Assembly (NCBI GenBank): GCA_947476065.1
Contig: CANJPG010000016.1
Coordinates: forward strand, 1 to 53,478
Direction of reading: 5' to 3'
DNA length: 53,478 bases
DNA from: Fidelibacterota bacterium
GTDB taxonomy: Bacteria; Pseudomonadota; Alphaproteobacteria; Rhodospirillales; Rhodospirillaceae
The notes beneath the pieces were generated by a model. It was not told where the DNA came from and searched no databases. It was given only the letters and a program-made list of their open reading frames with translations. Numbering within the stretch: the stretch's first letter is position 1; every line of letters starts with the position of its first letter. The position numbers and the translations under genes were made by a program. Below, piece by piece: positions 40,651 to 49,855 of the stretch.

Positions 40651-41784
40651 CTAGTTCGCTTTGGCTGTTCGTGCGGGTTTGACGACGATGGCCGGCAGCG
40701 CTTCAAAGCGGTAGGCCGCGGAAATTGCCATGTTCTGGCCGGTCTTGGGGTCGGGCTCCCCATCGGCCAGGCGCCGCAGGGCGTAATAGATGCCCGGAAG
40801 ATTGAGCCCGACCATGCTCTCGTAGCCATACCCGCCCCCGGCATACATGTAGTAGATGCCGAGCCAGGGCTGATAGCCGCCGAGAAGGCCTTCAATGCTG
40901 CCGTCGGCGTGCGGCTTCAGGCGCATCTGCGTTTGAGAGAGTTGCATTTCGAGCGGCAGATAGCCGCCGCCGGTGACAATATGAAACGGCGCAGGCTCGA
41001 TGCTCACGACGCCGTCTTTCGTATGTCCCTTAAAGACATTGAAGAAGCGGGGTGTCGTGTCCAGGCGGAACGTCTGGTCGCGCTGCGGCAGGCCGCGGGG
41101 CGTGCGTATGGGTGTCTCAAGCGCGCGCCCGAAGGTGACGGTCACATCGCCGTCTTTTCCGAGGTCCTTGCCGTCGAGTGTGATCACCCAGGCCTTGGTG
41201 CGGTCACGCGTCGCGTCCCAGGCATAAGACCACATGGTCGGTAGATCGGGCGGCAGCGCGCGATGGCTGACAAAGCAGCCCAAAGCGCGGAAATATTGAT
41301 TGTCGATGCCCGTCTCGTGGGTGTCGGCATCTTCGAAGGAGTCCGCGCCGACTTTGCCGTCCAGGTTGAACCCCGGCCCCAGCTTTGAGGCTACGGTGTG
41401 AATCTTCGGGTCGGGCACTTGCGTCGGATTGTCGCCGACAAAAACCCGGCGATCCGCCGGGCTGCCGCGATTGCGCAAGATTTCGTGGACCGGGCCGGGT
41501 CCGCCGCCACCGTTGAACTCCGCCATCAGTTCCTCGATTTCCTTGGGCGACTTGCCCATGTCGGCGAGAATGCCGCGGAAGCGCACGTCGATATTGGGCT
41601 CGATCCCGCCGGGGCAGTCGCCCTCCTGCGAGTAGACGGCCTGCGAGAAAAGGCTGATGACGTAGCTGCGTGATTCGGCGAAAGACGGTGATGGGGCGCT
41701 CAACGCGATAACGGCAAGACCGGCCGCAAGTTTGCGGCACCCCGTGGTGGTGATTTGTCGTGAGAAGCGGCCTAATGCCTGCAT
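40651..41784 (-). CDS. Unknown exported protein heading the DUF1592/DUF1552 operon
   Basis: From the ATG at 41784 (GGGAGG upstream) the protein has 377 residues with a signal peptide (KLAAGLAVIALSAPSPSFA-ES). I do not recognise the family. Features include a Gly-rich NGGGGPGPVHEILRNRG, an acidic/His VGADSFEDADTHETGIDNQY, GCFVSHRALPPDLPTMWSYA, and Tyr/Gly-rich WLGIYYMYAGGGYGYESMVG near the C-terminus. Because it leads an operon of exported proteins, it may be the partner or substrate-binding part of the DUF1592/DUF1552 pair. Its 200-base upstream region contains AT-rich DNA suited to a promoter. Confidence 0.7.
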   Translation of the reverse strand: MQALGRFSRQITTTGCRKLAAGLAVIALSAPSPSFAESRSYVISLFSQAVYSQEGDCPGGIEPNIDVRFRGILADMGKSPKEIEELMAEFNGGGGPGPVHEILRNRGSPADRRVFVGDNPTQVPDPKIHTVASKLGPGFNLDGKVGADSFEDADTHETGIDNQYFRALGCFVSHRALPPDLPTMWSYAWDATRDRTKAWVITLDGKDLGKDGDVTVTFGRALETPIRTPRGLPQRDQTFRLDTTPRFFNVFKGHTKDGVVSIEPAPFHIVTGGGYLPLEMQLSQTQMRLKPHADGSIEGLLGGYQPWLGIYYMYAGGGYGYESMVGLNLPGIYYALRRLADGEPDPKTGQNMAISAAYRFEALPAIVVKPARTAKAN

Positions 41785-41984
41785 CCCAACCTCCCTAAGC
41801 TTCCCTGACGTTGATCCTATCGAAACATCCGCAGACCTTATAGTGGATTCTCCGCACCGGCACGCTTGGCCAAGCGCGCAGTCCCTCCGATATACCACTG
41901 ATAATACTACATATTTTCAATAGAGCTGTGTGCGGTGCGAAAGCCTTTGCAGAAAATGTCCGGACTTGCCGATTAATCTCCCGG

Positions 41985-43007
41985 CTACCTAGCGCGCACA
42001 CTTTCAAAGAAGAGCCCGATGCAGCGGTCATGCCACGGCACGTTGCTTCCGGCGGCATGAAAGCCGACGTGACCGCCGTCCGGGGCCATGAGCAAAGTTA
42101 GGGCGCCGACCGGGCTGTAGCTGCGGGCAAGGTACATCTTGGCCGGAACCCATGGATCGTTGCGGGCATGCAGCAGAAGTGTCGGTGTTCGGATTGCATC
42201 CAGAAATGCCGCGGCCGAACTGCGCTGGTAATAGTCTTGGGCGCCATCAAAGCCATTGTTGGGTGCGACGATCTTGTCGTCGAAGTCATAGACCGTGCGT
42301 ACGCCCGCCAGGCCCCGCTCCACTTCGGTGCGGCGGGGCCCGGCGACGGCGCGCGCGTCGGCCTTCATGTCGCGCAGGAGATGACGTTCATAGATCCAGT
42401 TGCGCTGTGCGCCGATACGTTGCTGGGCCATCTTAAGATCGATCGGCGCGCAGACTGTCGCAGCAGCGCGAACTCCGGCCGTGCCGAGGTTCTCGCCGAG
42501 GAACTTCAAACAGACGTTGCCGCCCAGCGAGACGCCGACAAGAAAAAGGCCGCGCGCTTTCAACGCCGCCGGCAAGGTATCCAGAGCATCACGCAGATCG
42601 CTGCTGCGGCCGGCGTGATACTGACCTTTGCAGTAGGCGCGCGACGAACCCGCACCCCGTAAATTGAGACGCAGAACGGGATAGCCACAACGCAAGTGAT
42701 AGGCCGCGCTAGTCGCTATATTTTGGCTGTCTTCGCTGCCGGTCAGACCATGCACCAGGATGAGAAGCGGCTTGCCTTGGTCGGAAGCCGGGTGATTGAG
42801 CAGGGCCCAGAGCCGGTCACCGGAGCCGTCGCCGAGCGGCAAGGAAAGGCGCTCGGCCGGATGTGGTGCAAAGTCCGGCATGCGATGCACGAATGAGTTG
42901 CGCAAGGTCTGAAGGTCGCCGCCGATCCAAGGCCAACGTGCGCGAAAGGCCGGGAACGCCGGAGCCGGCCCGCCGCAGATCAATGGATTTTGCGGCAGTG
43001 CGGTCAT
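41985..43007 (-). CDS. YheT-like alpha/beta hydrolase
   Basis: From the ATG at 43007 the protein has 340 residues (a GTG at 43019 is also in frame). The fold is clear: PLLILVHGLTGSEDSQNI (oxyanion-hole HG), LRLNLRGAGSS, and the nucleophile elbow FLVGVSLGGNVCLKFLGE. The acid lies in TLLLHARNDPWVP and the catalytic His in MAPDGGHVGFH. This subgroup (COG0429, YheT/ABHD1-3) acts on acyl esters in other organisms; substrate here unknown. It is 38 bases from, and divergent to, the Mpo1-like gene, so the two probably share a promoter region and may both touch lipids. Confidence 0.9.
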   Translation of the reverse strand: MTALPQNPLICGGPAPAFPAFRARWPWIGGDLQTLRNSFVHRMPDFAPHPAERLSLPLGDGSGDRLWALLNHPASDQGKPLLILVHGLTGSEDSQNIATSAAYHLRCGYPVLRLNLRGAGSSRAYCKGQYHAGRSSDLRDALDTLPAALKARGLFLVGVSLGGNVCLKFLGENLGTAGVRAAATVCAPIDLKMAQQRIGAQRNWIYERHLLRDMKADARAVAGPRRTEVERGLAGVRTVYDFDDKIVAPNNGFDGAQDYYQRSSAAAFLDAIRTPTLLLHARNDPWVPAKMYLARSYSPVGALTLLMAPDGGHVGFHAAGSNVPWHDRCIGLFFESVRAR

Positions 43008-43045
43008 CCTGGTTCCCACGGGCGCGATCCCCTAAACTAGACACT

Positions 43046-43591
43046 ATGGCCGAAAGATCATCAAAGGGATTTCGCGACTGGTTCATCGAACAACTCGCGA
43101 TGTACGCGGCCTACCATCGCGACCGACGCAACCAACTCACCCACCATTTCGGCGTCCCGCTAATCGTCTTTGCGCTACTTTTGGCGCTGACGCAAATTCC
43201 GCTGGGTGATGTGAGCAATCTTCCCATCAGCGCGGCGATGTTGGTATTGGCGGTTTTGTTGCTGGCTTACATTGTCGCCGTTCCCGTGACCGGCATTTTC
43301 ACGGCGATGTTCTACGTGGTGATTTTTGCGCTCGTTCTCAAGGTTGCCGAACAATCCGCTCCGGTGATCTGGAGCTTGACGGCAGCAGCTTTCGTCGTGG
43401 GATGGATTATCCAGTTTGTCGGCCACGCCTTCGAGGGCCGCCGGCCGGCCTTGACCGTCAACCTGTTGCAGATCTTCATGGCGCCGCCGTTTCTCGTGGC
43501 GGAAATACTGTTCGCGGTCGGGTTTGAACGGCAATTGGGCGAGACGCTTCTGCTGCGCTCGGTCAAATACCTTCCGGAAAAAACCGCTTAA
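43046..43591 (+). CDS. DUF962 / Mpo1-like membrane protein
   Basis: The chosen ATG gives 181 residues; the longer open frame upstream is a shadow of the divergent hydrolase. The His-rich FIEQLAMYAAYHRDRRNQLT + HHFGVPLIVF and the later IQFVGHAFEGRRPAL are the signature of the DUF962 family, whose yeast member Mpo1 is an iron-dependent dioxygenase in 2-hydroxy fatty-acid alpha-oxidation. Four to five membrane helices. It ends with a four-base overlap with the convergent gene at 43588. Confidence 0.9.
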   Translation: MAERSSKGFRDWFIEQLAMYAAYHRDRRNQLTHHFGVPLIVFALLLALTQIPLGDVSNLPISAAMLVLAVLLLAYIVAVPVTGIFTAMFYVVIFALVLKVAEQSAPVIWSLTAAAFVVGWIIQFVGHAFEGRRPALTVNLLQIFMAPPFLVAEILFAVGFERQLGETLLLRSVKYLPEKTA

Positions 43592-44727
43592 GGCGAAACC
43601 GGCGGTGCGCAGACGAAGGCGAGTACCGCATTGTTCGTGCGGAAGGGCGCGCCGTTAGAGGAAACCTGGTCCCCTTTGACCAGCCGGTCGGAGCCGCAGC
43701 GCCGCTGGAAATAAAGCTCTTCGGGCGTTCCGCGGTAGACGTAGGTCATTTTTTCGCCGCCGGGGGCGGCGTCATAGCACAGGAACGCAAGATTACTGGT
43801 CGAACAGCGGTTTTGTGTCGGCAGTCGCCCAGAGTTGATGCAACTTACCTGGAGGCTACGCAACACCGCCGGATCTTGTTTCCCGGTGAAAGCCGTCTCG
43901 ATACAGGAGCGTGTTCCCGCGGCCAGTTCCTCGGGCACATCCACTTCGCTGGGCGCGCGTGAGCCGGCATCGGCGGTGCGTGCACTTTGACTGTGCATCA
44001 GCGCCGCGACGATATTGATATTGTTGGCATTGGCATCGACGATGCGGTCGTCGCGGGATTTTCTGGTCTTCGCCAGGGCCTCCAGCCGGCGGGCGCGTTC
44101 TTCTGCATCGGCGGCCTCTTGGGCGGCGGTCTCCAGCTGGGCGGCTTTTTTGTCGAAGGCCTCGCCCATCTCCTTGGCGATATCTTCTTTCATGATCTGC
44201 GTGGCAGAAGCTTGCAGGTCGGCAAGGTCGTCGGCAAACGTTAGCTTTGCCGACCAGTCGGGCGCCTCTTCGAATTTGCGCTGCACGGCGGCGGCGACAG
44301 GCGGAAACAAGCTGGCCATCGCGTCGTCGAGGGCCGCCTGGGGCAAGGGCAGGTTGGCGGTGCGCGCCATGAAGCGCAGATCGACGAATTGATCCAAGGT
44401 GTCTTCCGCCGCGGAGCCGCCGGTTCTCAGCGCCTTTGCCGCGGCGCGTTTGACGAGATCAGCAAAGGCGGTGGCAGCCTCGGCGGCGATCTGCGGAAGG
44501 TTTTGCTGCTGCGCGGTTTCGGCAATGCCAAGCAATTCGTAACCGGGATCAAGGTCATCGCGGGTCTTGGCATCGCGCGCAGCCTCGCGGAAGGCCGCGC
44601 GCAAATCGGCGGCGGCGGAATTCACATCTGCGCCGTGAGCTGAACCGCATGCCACGACCATCGCCGCCAACCCTGCGATGAGGAGGCGGTGATATGGCAG
44701 GCCGGACAAAGGAAAACGTGAACCCAT
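43588..44727 (-). CDS. Unknown lipoprotein-like protein with Cys-rich C-terminus
   Basis: The 379-residue protein begins with a signal ending LIAGLAAMVVAC-GS, so it is probably a lipoprotein. Residues about 35-270 are Ala/Glu/Asp-rich helices with a coiled-coil stretch (KKAAQLETAAQEAADAEERA). The last 110 residues contain six cysteines (TRSCIE, VSCINS, NRCSTS, FLCYDA, RRCGSD, FVCAPP) that could form three disulfides. No family recognised. Monocistronic; the upstream 168-base gap has no clear promoter. Confidence 0.65.
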   Translation of the reverse strand: MGSRFPLSGLPYHRLLIAGLAAMVVACGSAHGADVNSAAADLRAAFREAARDAKTRDDLDPGYELLGIAETAQQQNLPQIAAEAATAFADLVKRAAAKALRTGGSAAEDTLDQFVDLRFMARTANLPLPQAALDDAMASLFPPVAAAVQRKFEEAPDWSAKLTFADDLADLQASATQIMKEDIAKEMGEAFDKKAAQLETAAQEAADAEERARRLEALAKTRKSRDDRIVDANANNINIVAALMHSQSARTADAGSRAPSEVDVPEELAAGTRSCIETAFTGKQDPAVLRSLQVSCINSGRLPTQNRCSTSNLAFLCYDAAPGGEKMTYVYRGTPEELYFQRRCGSDRLVKGDQVSSNGAPFRTNNAVLAFVCAPPVSP

Positions 44728-44895
44728 GGTTTATGTGCGCTGAACAGCGATATCCTGTCAGCCACGTATCAGCCTATCACGCGAGGATTTCGCCGCGGTA
44801 GCTGCCCTGCGCGATGGTTATCGTGAATGTTTTTGGGTGTTGCTTGGCCGACACGCTCGACCTTGCAGTGGACAACTTTGTGGATAAGGGAGGGA

Positions 44896-45765
44896 CTAGC
44901 TCGCCTTTTCTACCGGAAGCGCGGTATCTGCACCCCATTCCATCCAACTGCCGTCGTAAATGGCCGCATCAGTTTTTCCGGCGAGGTACGCACCCAAGGC
45001 CAGGGCGCAGGCGGTGACACCCGAGCCGCAGGTGGTGGTCAAGGGCTGCGCCAAGTCGATGCCGGCTGCGGCGAAGCTTGCGCGGAGTACAGCGGGGTCT
45101 TTCCAGGTCTTTGTGACGGGATCAAGCAGGTTGGCCGAAGGCAGGTTGTGGCTTCCCGGAATGTGACCCGACCTCAACCCCGCGCGCGGCTCGGGCTCCG
45201 TGCCGTCAAAACGTCCTTTGGAGCGGGCATCGAGCACCTGAAAGCCCGCCGCGTCCTTGGTGTTTGCCAGCATTTCGTCCTTGGCGACCGTGCGCCCTGC
45301 CACTTCGCGCGCGGCAAAAGTTCGCGGTATGACCGCCGGGACCTCGGCCGTCAGAGCGCGGCCTTCCGCCGCCCATTTGGCGTCGCCGCCGTCCAGGAGC
45401 GATACGTTGTCGTGGCCGAAGGCGCGAAACAGGAACCAGGCGCGGGCCGCAGCCGACGTGCCGCCGACGCGGTCGTACACCACGACATGGTCCTGGTTGC
45501 CAATGCCCAAGGCCCCGGCTTGGGCTGCGAAGATGGCCGCGGTCGGAAAGGCGTGGTCCTTGGGTTTCGATGAATCCGCAAAGGCATTTATGTCGAAAAA
45601 AAGCGCACCGGGAAGGTGGCTCTCAGCGTACATCTGGCGGGCCTTTTCCACGCCGCCCACGAGAAAATAAGTCGCGTCGAGGATTTTAATGCCCGGGTCG
45701 CCCAGGTGTTTTGCCAGCCACTGTGTGGTCACCAGCGCGGGGGCCGTCATATGTGTCTCCGTCAT
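44896..45765 (-). CDS. sseA: 3-mercaptopyruvate/thiosulfate sulfurtransferase
   Basis: The start at 45765 overlaps the stop of the NUDIX gene by four bases (ATGA) and gives 289 residues in two rhodanese domains. Domain 1 contains IKILDATYFLVGGVEKARQM and HLPGALFFD. Domain 2 has VLDARSKGRFDG, GHIPGSHNLP and the active-site loop TTCGSGVTACALALG with the catalytic cysteine; C-G-S-G-V-T is the mercaptopyruvate-type loop. It moves sulfur from 3-mercaptopyruvate to cyanide or thiols. It is translationally coupled to the NUDIX gene. Confidence 0.93.
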   Translation of the reverse strand: MTETHMTAPALVTTQWLAKHLGDPGIKILDATYFLVGGVEKARQMYAESHLPGALFFDINAFADSSKPKDHAFPTAAIFAAQAGALGIGNQDHVVVYDRVGGTSAAARAWFLFRAFGHDNVSLLDGGDAKWAAEGRALTAEVPAVIPRTFAAREVAGRTVAKDEMLANTKDAAGFQVLDARSKGRFDGTEPEPRAGLRSGHIPGSHNLPSANLLDPVTKTWKDPAVLRASFAAAGIDLAQPLTTTCGSGVTACALALGAYLAGKTDAAIYDGSWMEWGADTALPVEKAS

Positions 45766-46379
45766 GTGGGCCGCCACTGTGTCAGAACACGCTCGCGGTT
45801 CAAGAAGAACCACTGCGCCGCGAGCAAGGTGGCCGCATTGGCGAGCTTTCCACTCTCCATGAGCGACCTGAGGCGATTTTCATCCATGACGCTGACGCGG
45901 ATATGTTCGTGTTCTCCGGGCAGCCCGAAAATTCCTCCCGCACCCTGCGCCGAAACGCGGCCCAGGTAGAGATAGATGCTCTCCGAGGTGCCGCCGGGGC
46001 TGGCAAGGTAACGCTGGATCGGCCATAGGTCGGTGATTGCCCGGCCGGCCTCCTCCTCGGCCTCCCGCCGGCATACGGACTCCGGGGTCTCGTCCTCTTC
46101 GATAATGCCGGCGACAATCTCCAACTGCCACGGATCCATTCCGCCGGCATAGGCGCCAACACGAAACTGCTCGCACATGACAAAGGCCGCCATATCCGGA
46201 TCGTAGAGCAGCACGGCGGCGGCGTGACCGCGCTCAAACACTTCGCGCTGCATCGCGCCGGTCCAGCCGCCGTCGAAGCGCCCGTGGCGCAGGGTATAGG
46301 CATCGATGCGGAAGTACCCCTGGAAGACGGTTGTCTTCTCGATGATGTCGATATCGGCGGGGCCGGGTTTGTGATCCAT
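45762..46379 (-). CDS. NUDIX hydrolase, ADP-ribose pyrophosphatase-like
   Basis: The 205-residue protein carries a complete NUDIX box: G-x5-E-x7-R-E-x2-E-E-x-G is visible in GIIEEDETPESVCRREAEEE followed by AG. The N-terminal FQGYFRIDAYTLRHGRFDG and the ASPGGTSESIYLYLGRV segment fit the NudF/TrgB ADP-ribose pyrophosphatase group, which hydrolyses ADP-ribose to AMP and ribose-5-phosphate. It is the first gene of a two-gene unit with sseA and diverges from the OsmC gene. Confidence 0.9.
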   Translation of the reverse strand: MDHKPGPADIDIIEKTTVFQGYFRIDAYTLRHGRFDGGWTGAMQREVFERGHAAAVLLYDPDMAAFVMCEQFRVGAYAGGMDPWQLEIVAGIIEEDETPESVCRREAEEEAGRAITDLWPIQRYLASPGGTSESIYLYLGRVSAQGAGGIFGLPGEHEHIRVSVMDENRLRSLMESGKLANAATLLAAQWFFLNRERVLTQWRPT

Positions 46380-46460
46380 GTTTCCAAACGCAGAGTGTTA
46401 CGTCACATACTCTAAGGATATGATCGGTCTTCGCCTAGAGCGCCAACACGAGGAGGAAAT

Positions 46461-46889
46461 ATGATTTCGGTGGAAGTTGCAGATTCGGGCCCGGGGAAAT
46501 TCACGGTGGACATTACGGTGGGCGCGCACCGCCTAGTCGGCGATGAGCCGCCAGCCGTGGGTGGTGACGATCTGGGGCCCGCACCCCATGACTTCGTGCT
46601 GGCGGGCCTCGGCGCTTGTACGGTCATGACGCTACGCATGTATGCGGCGCGCAAGGAGATTCCTTTGCAGCATGTCCGCGTCAGCCTGTCCCGCCGCAAG
46701 GTCAAGGCGGTTGATTGCCTCGATTGCACCACCAAGGAGGGCGAGGTCGAGGAAATAACCCGGAACATCGCCCTGATCGGCGACCTGGACGCCGAGACGC
46801 GTCAGCGCCTGCTCGATATCGCCAACAAATGCCCGGTGCACCGCACCCTGATGGGTGAAATCAAGATCCGCACGGCACTTGCGGGTTAG
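46461..46889 (+). CDS. OsmC-family protein
   Basis: A GAGGAGGAAAT ribosome binding site precedes the ATG. The 142-residue protein has the two reactive cysteines of the family in FVLAGLGACTVMTLRMYA and NKCPVHRTL, with the helix-strand context of OsmC/YhfA-like proteins. These are thiol peroxidases or relatives acting on organic hydroperoxides. An additional LDCTTKEGEVEEITR stretch adds two cysteines (DCLDC). It overlaps the convergent cyclase gene by four bases. Confidence 0.9.
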   Translation: MISVEVADSGPGKFTVDITVGAHRLVGDEPPAVGGDDLGPAPHDFVLAGLGACTVMTLRMYAARKEIPLQHVRVSLSRRKVKAVDCLDCTTKEGEVEEITRNIALIGDLDAETRQRLLDIANKCPVHRTLMGEIKIRTALAG

Positions 46890-48574
46890 CCCTGGATCGT
46901 CATGACCTGATTGCGGCCGGCGTGTTTAGCCTTGTAGAGGGCTTCGTCGGCAGCCTCGGCCACCTCCAGCCCGCTTTTGAACTGAGGATAACACGCAACG
47001 CCGCAACTGAAGGTGACGTGGAAGGTCTTGTTGTCGGCCTTGTGTTCGATTTCGCGTGCGGCTTCACGAAGTTTATCCATGACCTCTTTGGCGGCGTCGG
47101 CGTCGGTATTCGGCATCACCACCGCGAACTCCTCGCCGCCGTAGCGGCCCACATAGTCGACGCGGCGCAGGCGATTGCGGATCAGATGGGTCACGCGCAT
47201 TAGCACCTGGTCGCCGACGACGTGCCCGTAGGTATCGTTGACCGCCTTGAAGTGGTCGATGTCGATCATGGCAAAGGCTACGGGTTGCTGGCTGCGGCTG
47301 GCGACACTTATCTCGCGCTCCAGGTTGCGCAAGATGTTCGTATGATTGAGCAACCCAGTCAGGCTGTCGCGGTCGGTGAGTTTTTTGAGATCGCGGTAGC
47401 GGTTGGCGCGGCTGGTGATGGCGGACAGAAGTTGGGCCGGCTGCAGCGGCTTGGGCAGAAAATCGTCGGCACCCAGATGGCGCGCGCGTAACTGTAAATC
47501 CAGGCGCGATTCGGTCGACAAGAACAGAATCGGCACGGTCGTATAGGCCGGGAACTGTCTGACGATCTGTGCCAGATCCAGTCCCGTACATTCAGGCATA
47601 TAAAGGTCCATGATGATCAGGTCCGGATCGAAGCCCGACAAGGTGTCGAGCAGCTTTGACGGCCGGTGAACGATCCGTGTCTCCATGCCCGCGTGCTCAA
47701 GGGTGAGCTGATAGAAGGATGCGAGCGGGGCGTCGTCCTCGGCGATTACGACGCGGAATGGCCTCTCATATTTGGTTTCTTCGAGGGCGCCCAGGCGCTC
47801 GACAAGTTCCTCGAAGTCAAAGGGTTTGGGCAGGAACACGGTGGCGCCGTTTTTTACGGCCCGCAGACGGTCGGCAAAGCCGGCGCTGGACGACGTCAAA
47901 ATGAGCGGCAGCTTGGCGAGCGGCATGGACGTGCGCAGCGTCCTGAGATGGGTATCGCCGCTTGAGATATCGGCCACGACGATGCCGGGTGCGCCTTGCA
48001 GGGTGTCCGCCGGAATGTCCGCCGGCGCGTGGATGACATGGCAGCGGTAGCCGTAACCGGCTAGCGCTTCCTGCAGCGGCTGGGTGTCATTGTCCCCGCC
48101 CGCGGCCAGCAGTAGGACGGGCGGTGGCTCCCGCCGGTCGCTTGAATCGGTGGTCACCACGTCCAAGTCGCCAATGGCAATGACCTCACGCGGTGTGCAG
48201 GTCGCATCTTCCAGCGCCTGAATGAGGACTTCTATTTGTGCCATCGCCTCCCCGGTCAGAGGTTGGCTGTGTTCGGTCAGAAGCCGAAACAAACCGTCAA
48301 GCGGCGCCGCCGTTTTGCTAATTTGCGGAAAGCCAAAGCTTTGCCCGGCCCCGGCTAGCACATGAACGATGTCGTGGATTTTGAGAAGCGCGCCGCGAAT
48401 TTCATCGGCGGAGGGCGAAGCCGGCACCAGGGCCCATATCCGGCGGATTTCCTTGACCTTGCCGCCTAGAGCGTCGCCGAACTCGACGCTGAGCGCGGTC
48501 AGGCGGTCCTGCAAGTCGCGGGCTTTTGAGTCGCCGGCTTTTGAAATGGGGGCCGTGTCCGCAATGGCAATCAT
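46886..48574 (-). CDS. Hpt-REC-REC-GGDEF diguanylate cyclase
   Basis: From the ATG at 48574 the protein has 562 residues. An N-terminal Hpt-like domain (KIHDIVHVLAGAGQSFGFPQ, His in the phosphotransfer position) is followed by a degenerate receiver (VLLLAAGGDND..., VVADISSGD), a canonical receiver (RVVIAEDDAPLASFY, phospho-Asp in LIIMDLYMPECTG, Lys in FLPKPLQPAQ), and a C-terminal GGDEF domain with active site RYGGEEFAVVMP. The R-R-V-D tetrad five residues before GGEEF is an intact inhibitory I-site. The plan resembles PleD with an added Hpt. It should make c-di-GMP when phosphorylated. The unknown gene at 48825 is divergent and could belong to the same signalling unit. Confidence 0.88.
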   Translation of the reverse strand: MIAIADTAPISKAGDSKARDLQDRLTALSVEFGDALGGKVKEIRRIWALVPASPSADEIRGALLKIHDIVHVLAGAGQSFGFPQISKTAAPLDGLFRLLTEHSQPLTGEAMAQIEVLIQALEDATCTPREVIAIGDLDVVTTDSSDRREPPPVLLLAAGGDNDTQPLQEALAGYGYRCHVIHAPADIPADTLQGAPGIVVADISSGDTHLRTLRTSMPLAKLPLILTSSSAGFADRLRAVKNGATVFLPKPFDFEELVERLGALEETKYERPFRVVIAEDDAPLASFYQLTLEHAGMETRIVHRPSKLLDTLSGFDPDLIIMDLYMPECTGLDLAQIVRQFPAYTTVPILFLSTESRLDLQLRARHLGADDFLPKPLQPAQLLSAITSRANRYRDLKKLTDRDSLTGLLNHTNILRNLEREISVASRSQQPVAFAMIDIDHFKAVNDTYGHVVGDQVLMRVTHLIRNRLRRVDYVGRYGGEEFAVVMPNTDADAAKEVMDKLREAAREIEHKADNKTFHVTFSCGVACYPQFKSGLEVAEAADEALYKAKHAGRNQVMTIQG

Positions 48575-48824
48575 AACACCCAGGCCCCCCCGAAGGCCGT
48601 AACCGTGAACAGGTGTCGGACTCTTAGCAGAAACCTGGGGCCTGCTGTCCGTAAAACCACACTGGCGCGGCGGGAAAATGGCGTCAATATGCCGGTTTGC
48701 CGGCCGGTTTGAAAAAACTCCCGGCGCTAGGTCTTTGGTAAGGCCTTGGCGCGTATGATTTCTGTATACTCCTCGAGCCGGCCTCCCGCCCTTTTGGTGA
48801 GGCCTCCACGGTCTTGCCCGGTTC

Positions 48825-49847
48825 ATGTCTAAAAAACTTCAAGTCGTCGACATTTTCTTCGAATTGCCCCTGAACAAGTGGGCGATCTTCGACAGCAAGA
48901 CTCTGGCGAAGTCAAAGATCGTGCTGCTGCACGATTTGAAGCCGGTAGTGGACATGTTCAACGCCGAAGGTGTCGGCATCGGTATTCGTACCGCCTCGGA
49001 GGTCATTACCGAGGTCGGGCTCAATACCCACGACCGCCAGCGGCTGGTGGCCCTGATGGGCGCGCGCAGTTTCGACGTGTACTCGGTGCGCGCCGCGCTC
49101 AACGATTTCATCACCGACGCAGAGCTTGAGCAGATCAAAATCCCGGCGAAGGAACAAGAGCGCCTTCAAAGCTACATGAACAACTACTCGCGCGGGCTGC
49201 TCAGCGTGATTCTGCAGGGCACCGACGTCAAAGTTACCAGCCGGTCATCGCTGTCGGGCATTCTTGAGGGGGCCAACCGCGGCGCGGCTCTGAAAAACCT
49301 AATGGATATCGCGTCGCGCCTCAAGATCGAGCCGACGGAGATCGTGGTTTATATCTCCAAACTCAGCGAGATCATTCTGGCTATCTCCTACTACCAGCGA
49401 ATCTACGACGCCTTGCTCGAGGACTTGCGTGAGCTTCTGGTCGATATCAAAAAGCTCAAAGATCAGGACGCCCTCAACAACCGCTTTCCGGGCATGCGGG
49501 AAGAAACGGCGGAAGCTTTAAGTATCGGGCGGGACACCATTCTGACGCTCAATGGCTATTTCGATCAGTTCCATAAGGTCGAAAAGTTCTTCGATGAAAT
49601 CACGCCCGAGAAATTCCGCACCATGCGCGAAGCCGTCGAGATCCACTACCGAGCGATTGGCATGATCGTGTGTTTCTGGCAGATCAAAATGAGCGAGTGG
49701 CGCAAGCGCTTCTGGGACGACCGTGGCCGCGGGCGCGATTCAACCTGGAAACAAAAGTACAATTTCTTCAAGGATACGGTGTACCACAACCTCTACACCA
49801 TCCATGACAACCTCGAGCTCATCAAGAACGCCAAACTTGATTTATAG
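48825..49847 (+). CDS. Unknown 340-residue helical cytoplasmic protein
   Basis: I do not recognise this protein. It has no signal peptide or membrane helix and is mostly alpha-helical: KLQVVDIFFELPLNKWAIFD at the start, SGILEGANRGAALKNLMDIA in the middle, a coiled-coil-like LLEDLRELLVDIKKLKDQ around residue 200, and a conserved-looking aromatic/basic end KMSEWRKRFWDDRGRGRDST with YNFFKDTVYHNLYTIHDN. No clear ribosome binding site precedes the ATG, so the start could be downstream. It diverges from the Hpt-REC-REC-GGDEF gene across 250 bases and converges with arsC. A signalling-output or chemosensory role is possible but unsupported. Confidence 0.7.
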   Translation: MSKKLQVVDIFFELPLNKWAIFDSKTLAKSKIVLLHDLKPVVDMFNAEGVGIGIRTASEVITEVGLNTHDRQRLVALMGARSFDVYSVRAALNDFITDAELEQIKIPAKEQERLQSYMNNYSRGLLSVILQGTDVKVTSRSSLSGILEGANRGAALKNLMDIASRLKIEPTEIVVYISKLSEIILAISYYQRIYDALLEDLRELLVDIKKLKDQDALNNRFPGMREETAEALSIGRDTILTLNGYFDQFHKVEKFFDEITPEKFRTMREAVEIHYRAIGMIVCFWQIKMSEWRKRFWDDRGRGRDSTWKQKYNFFKDTVYHNLYTIHDNLELIKNAKLDL

Positions 49848-49855
49848 AGCTCGAC

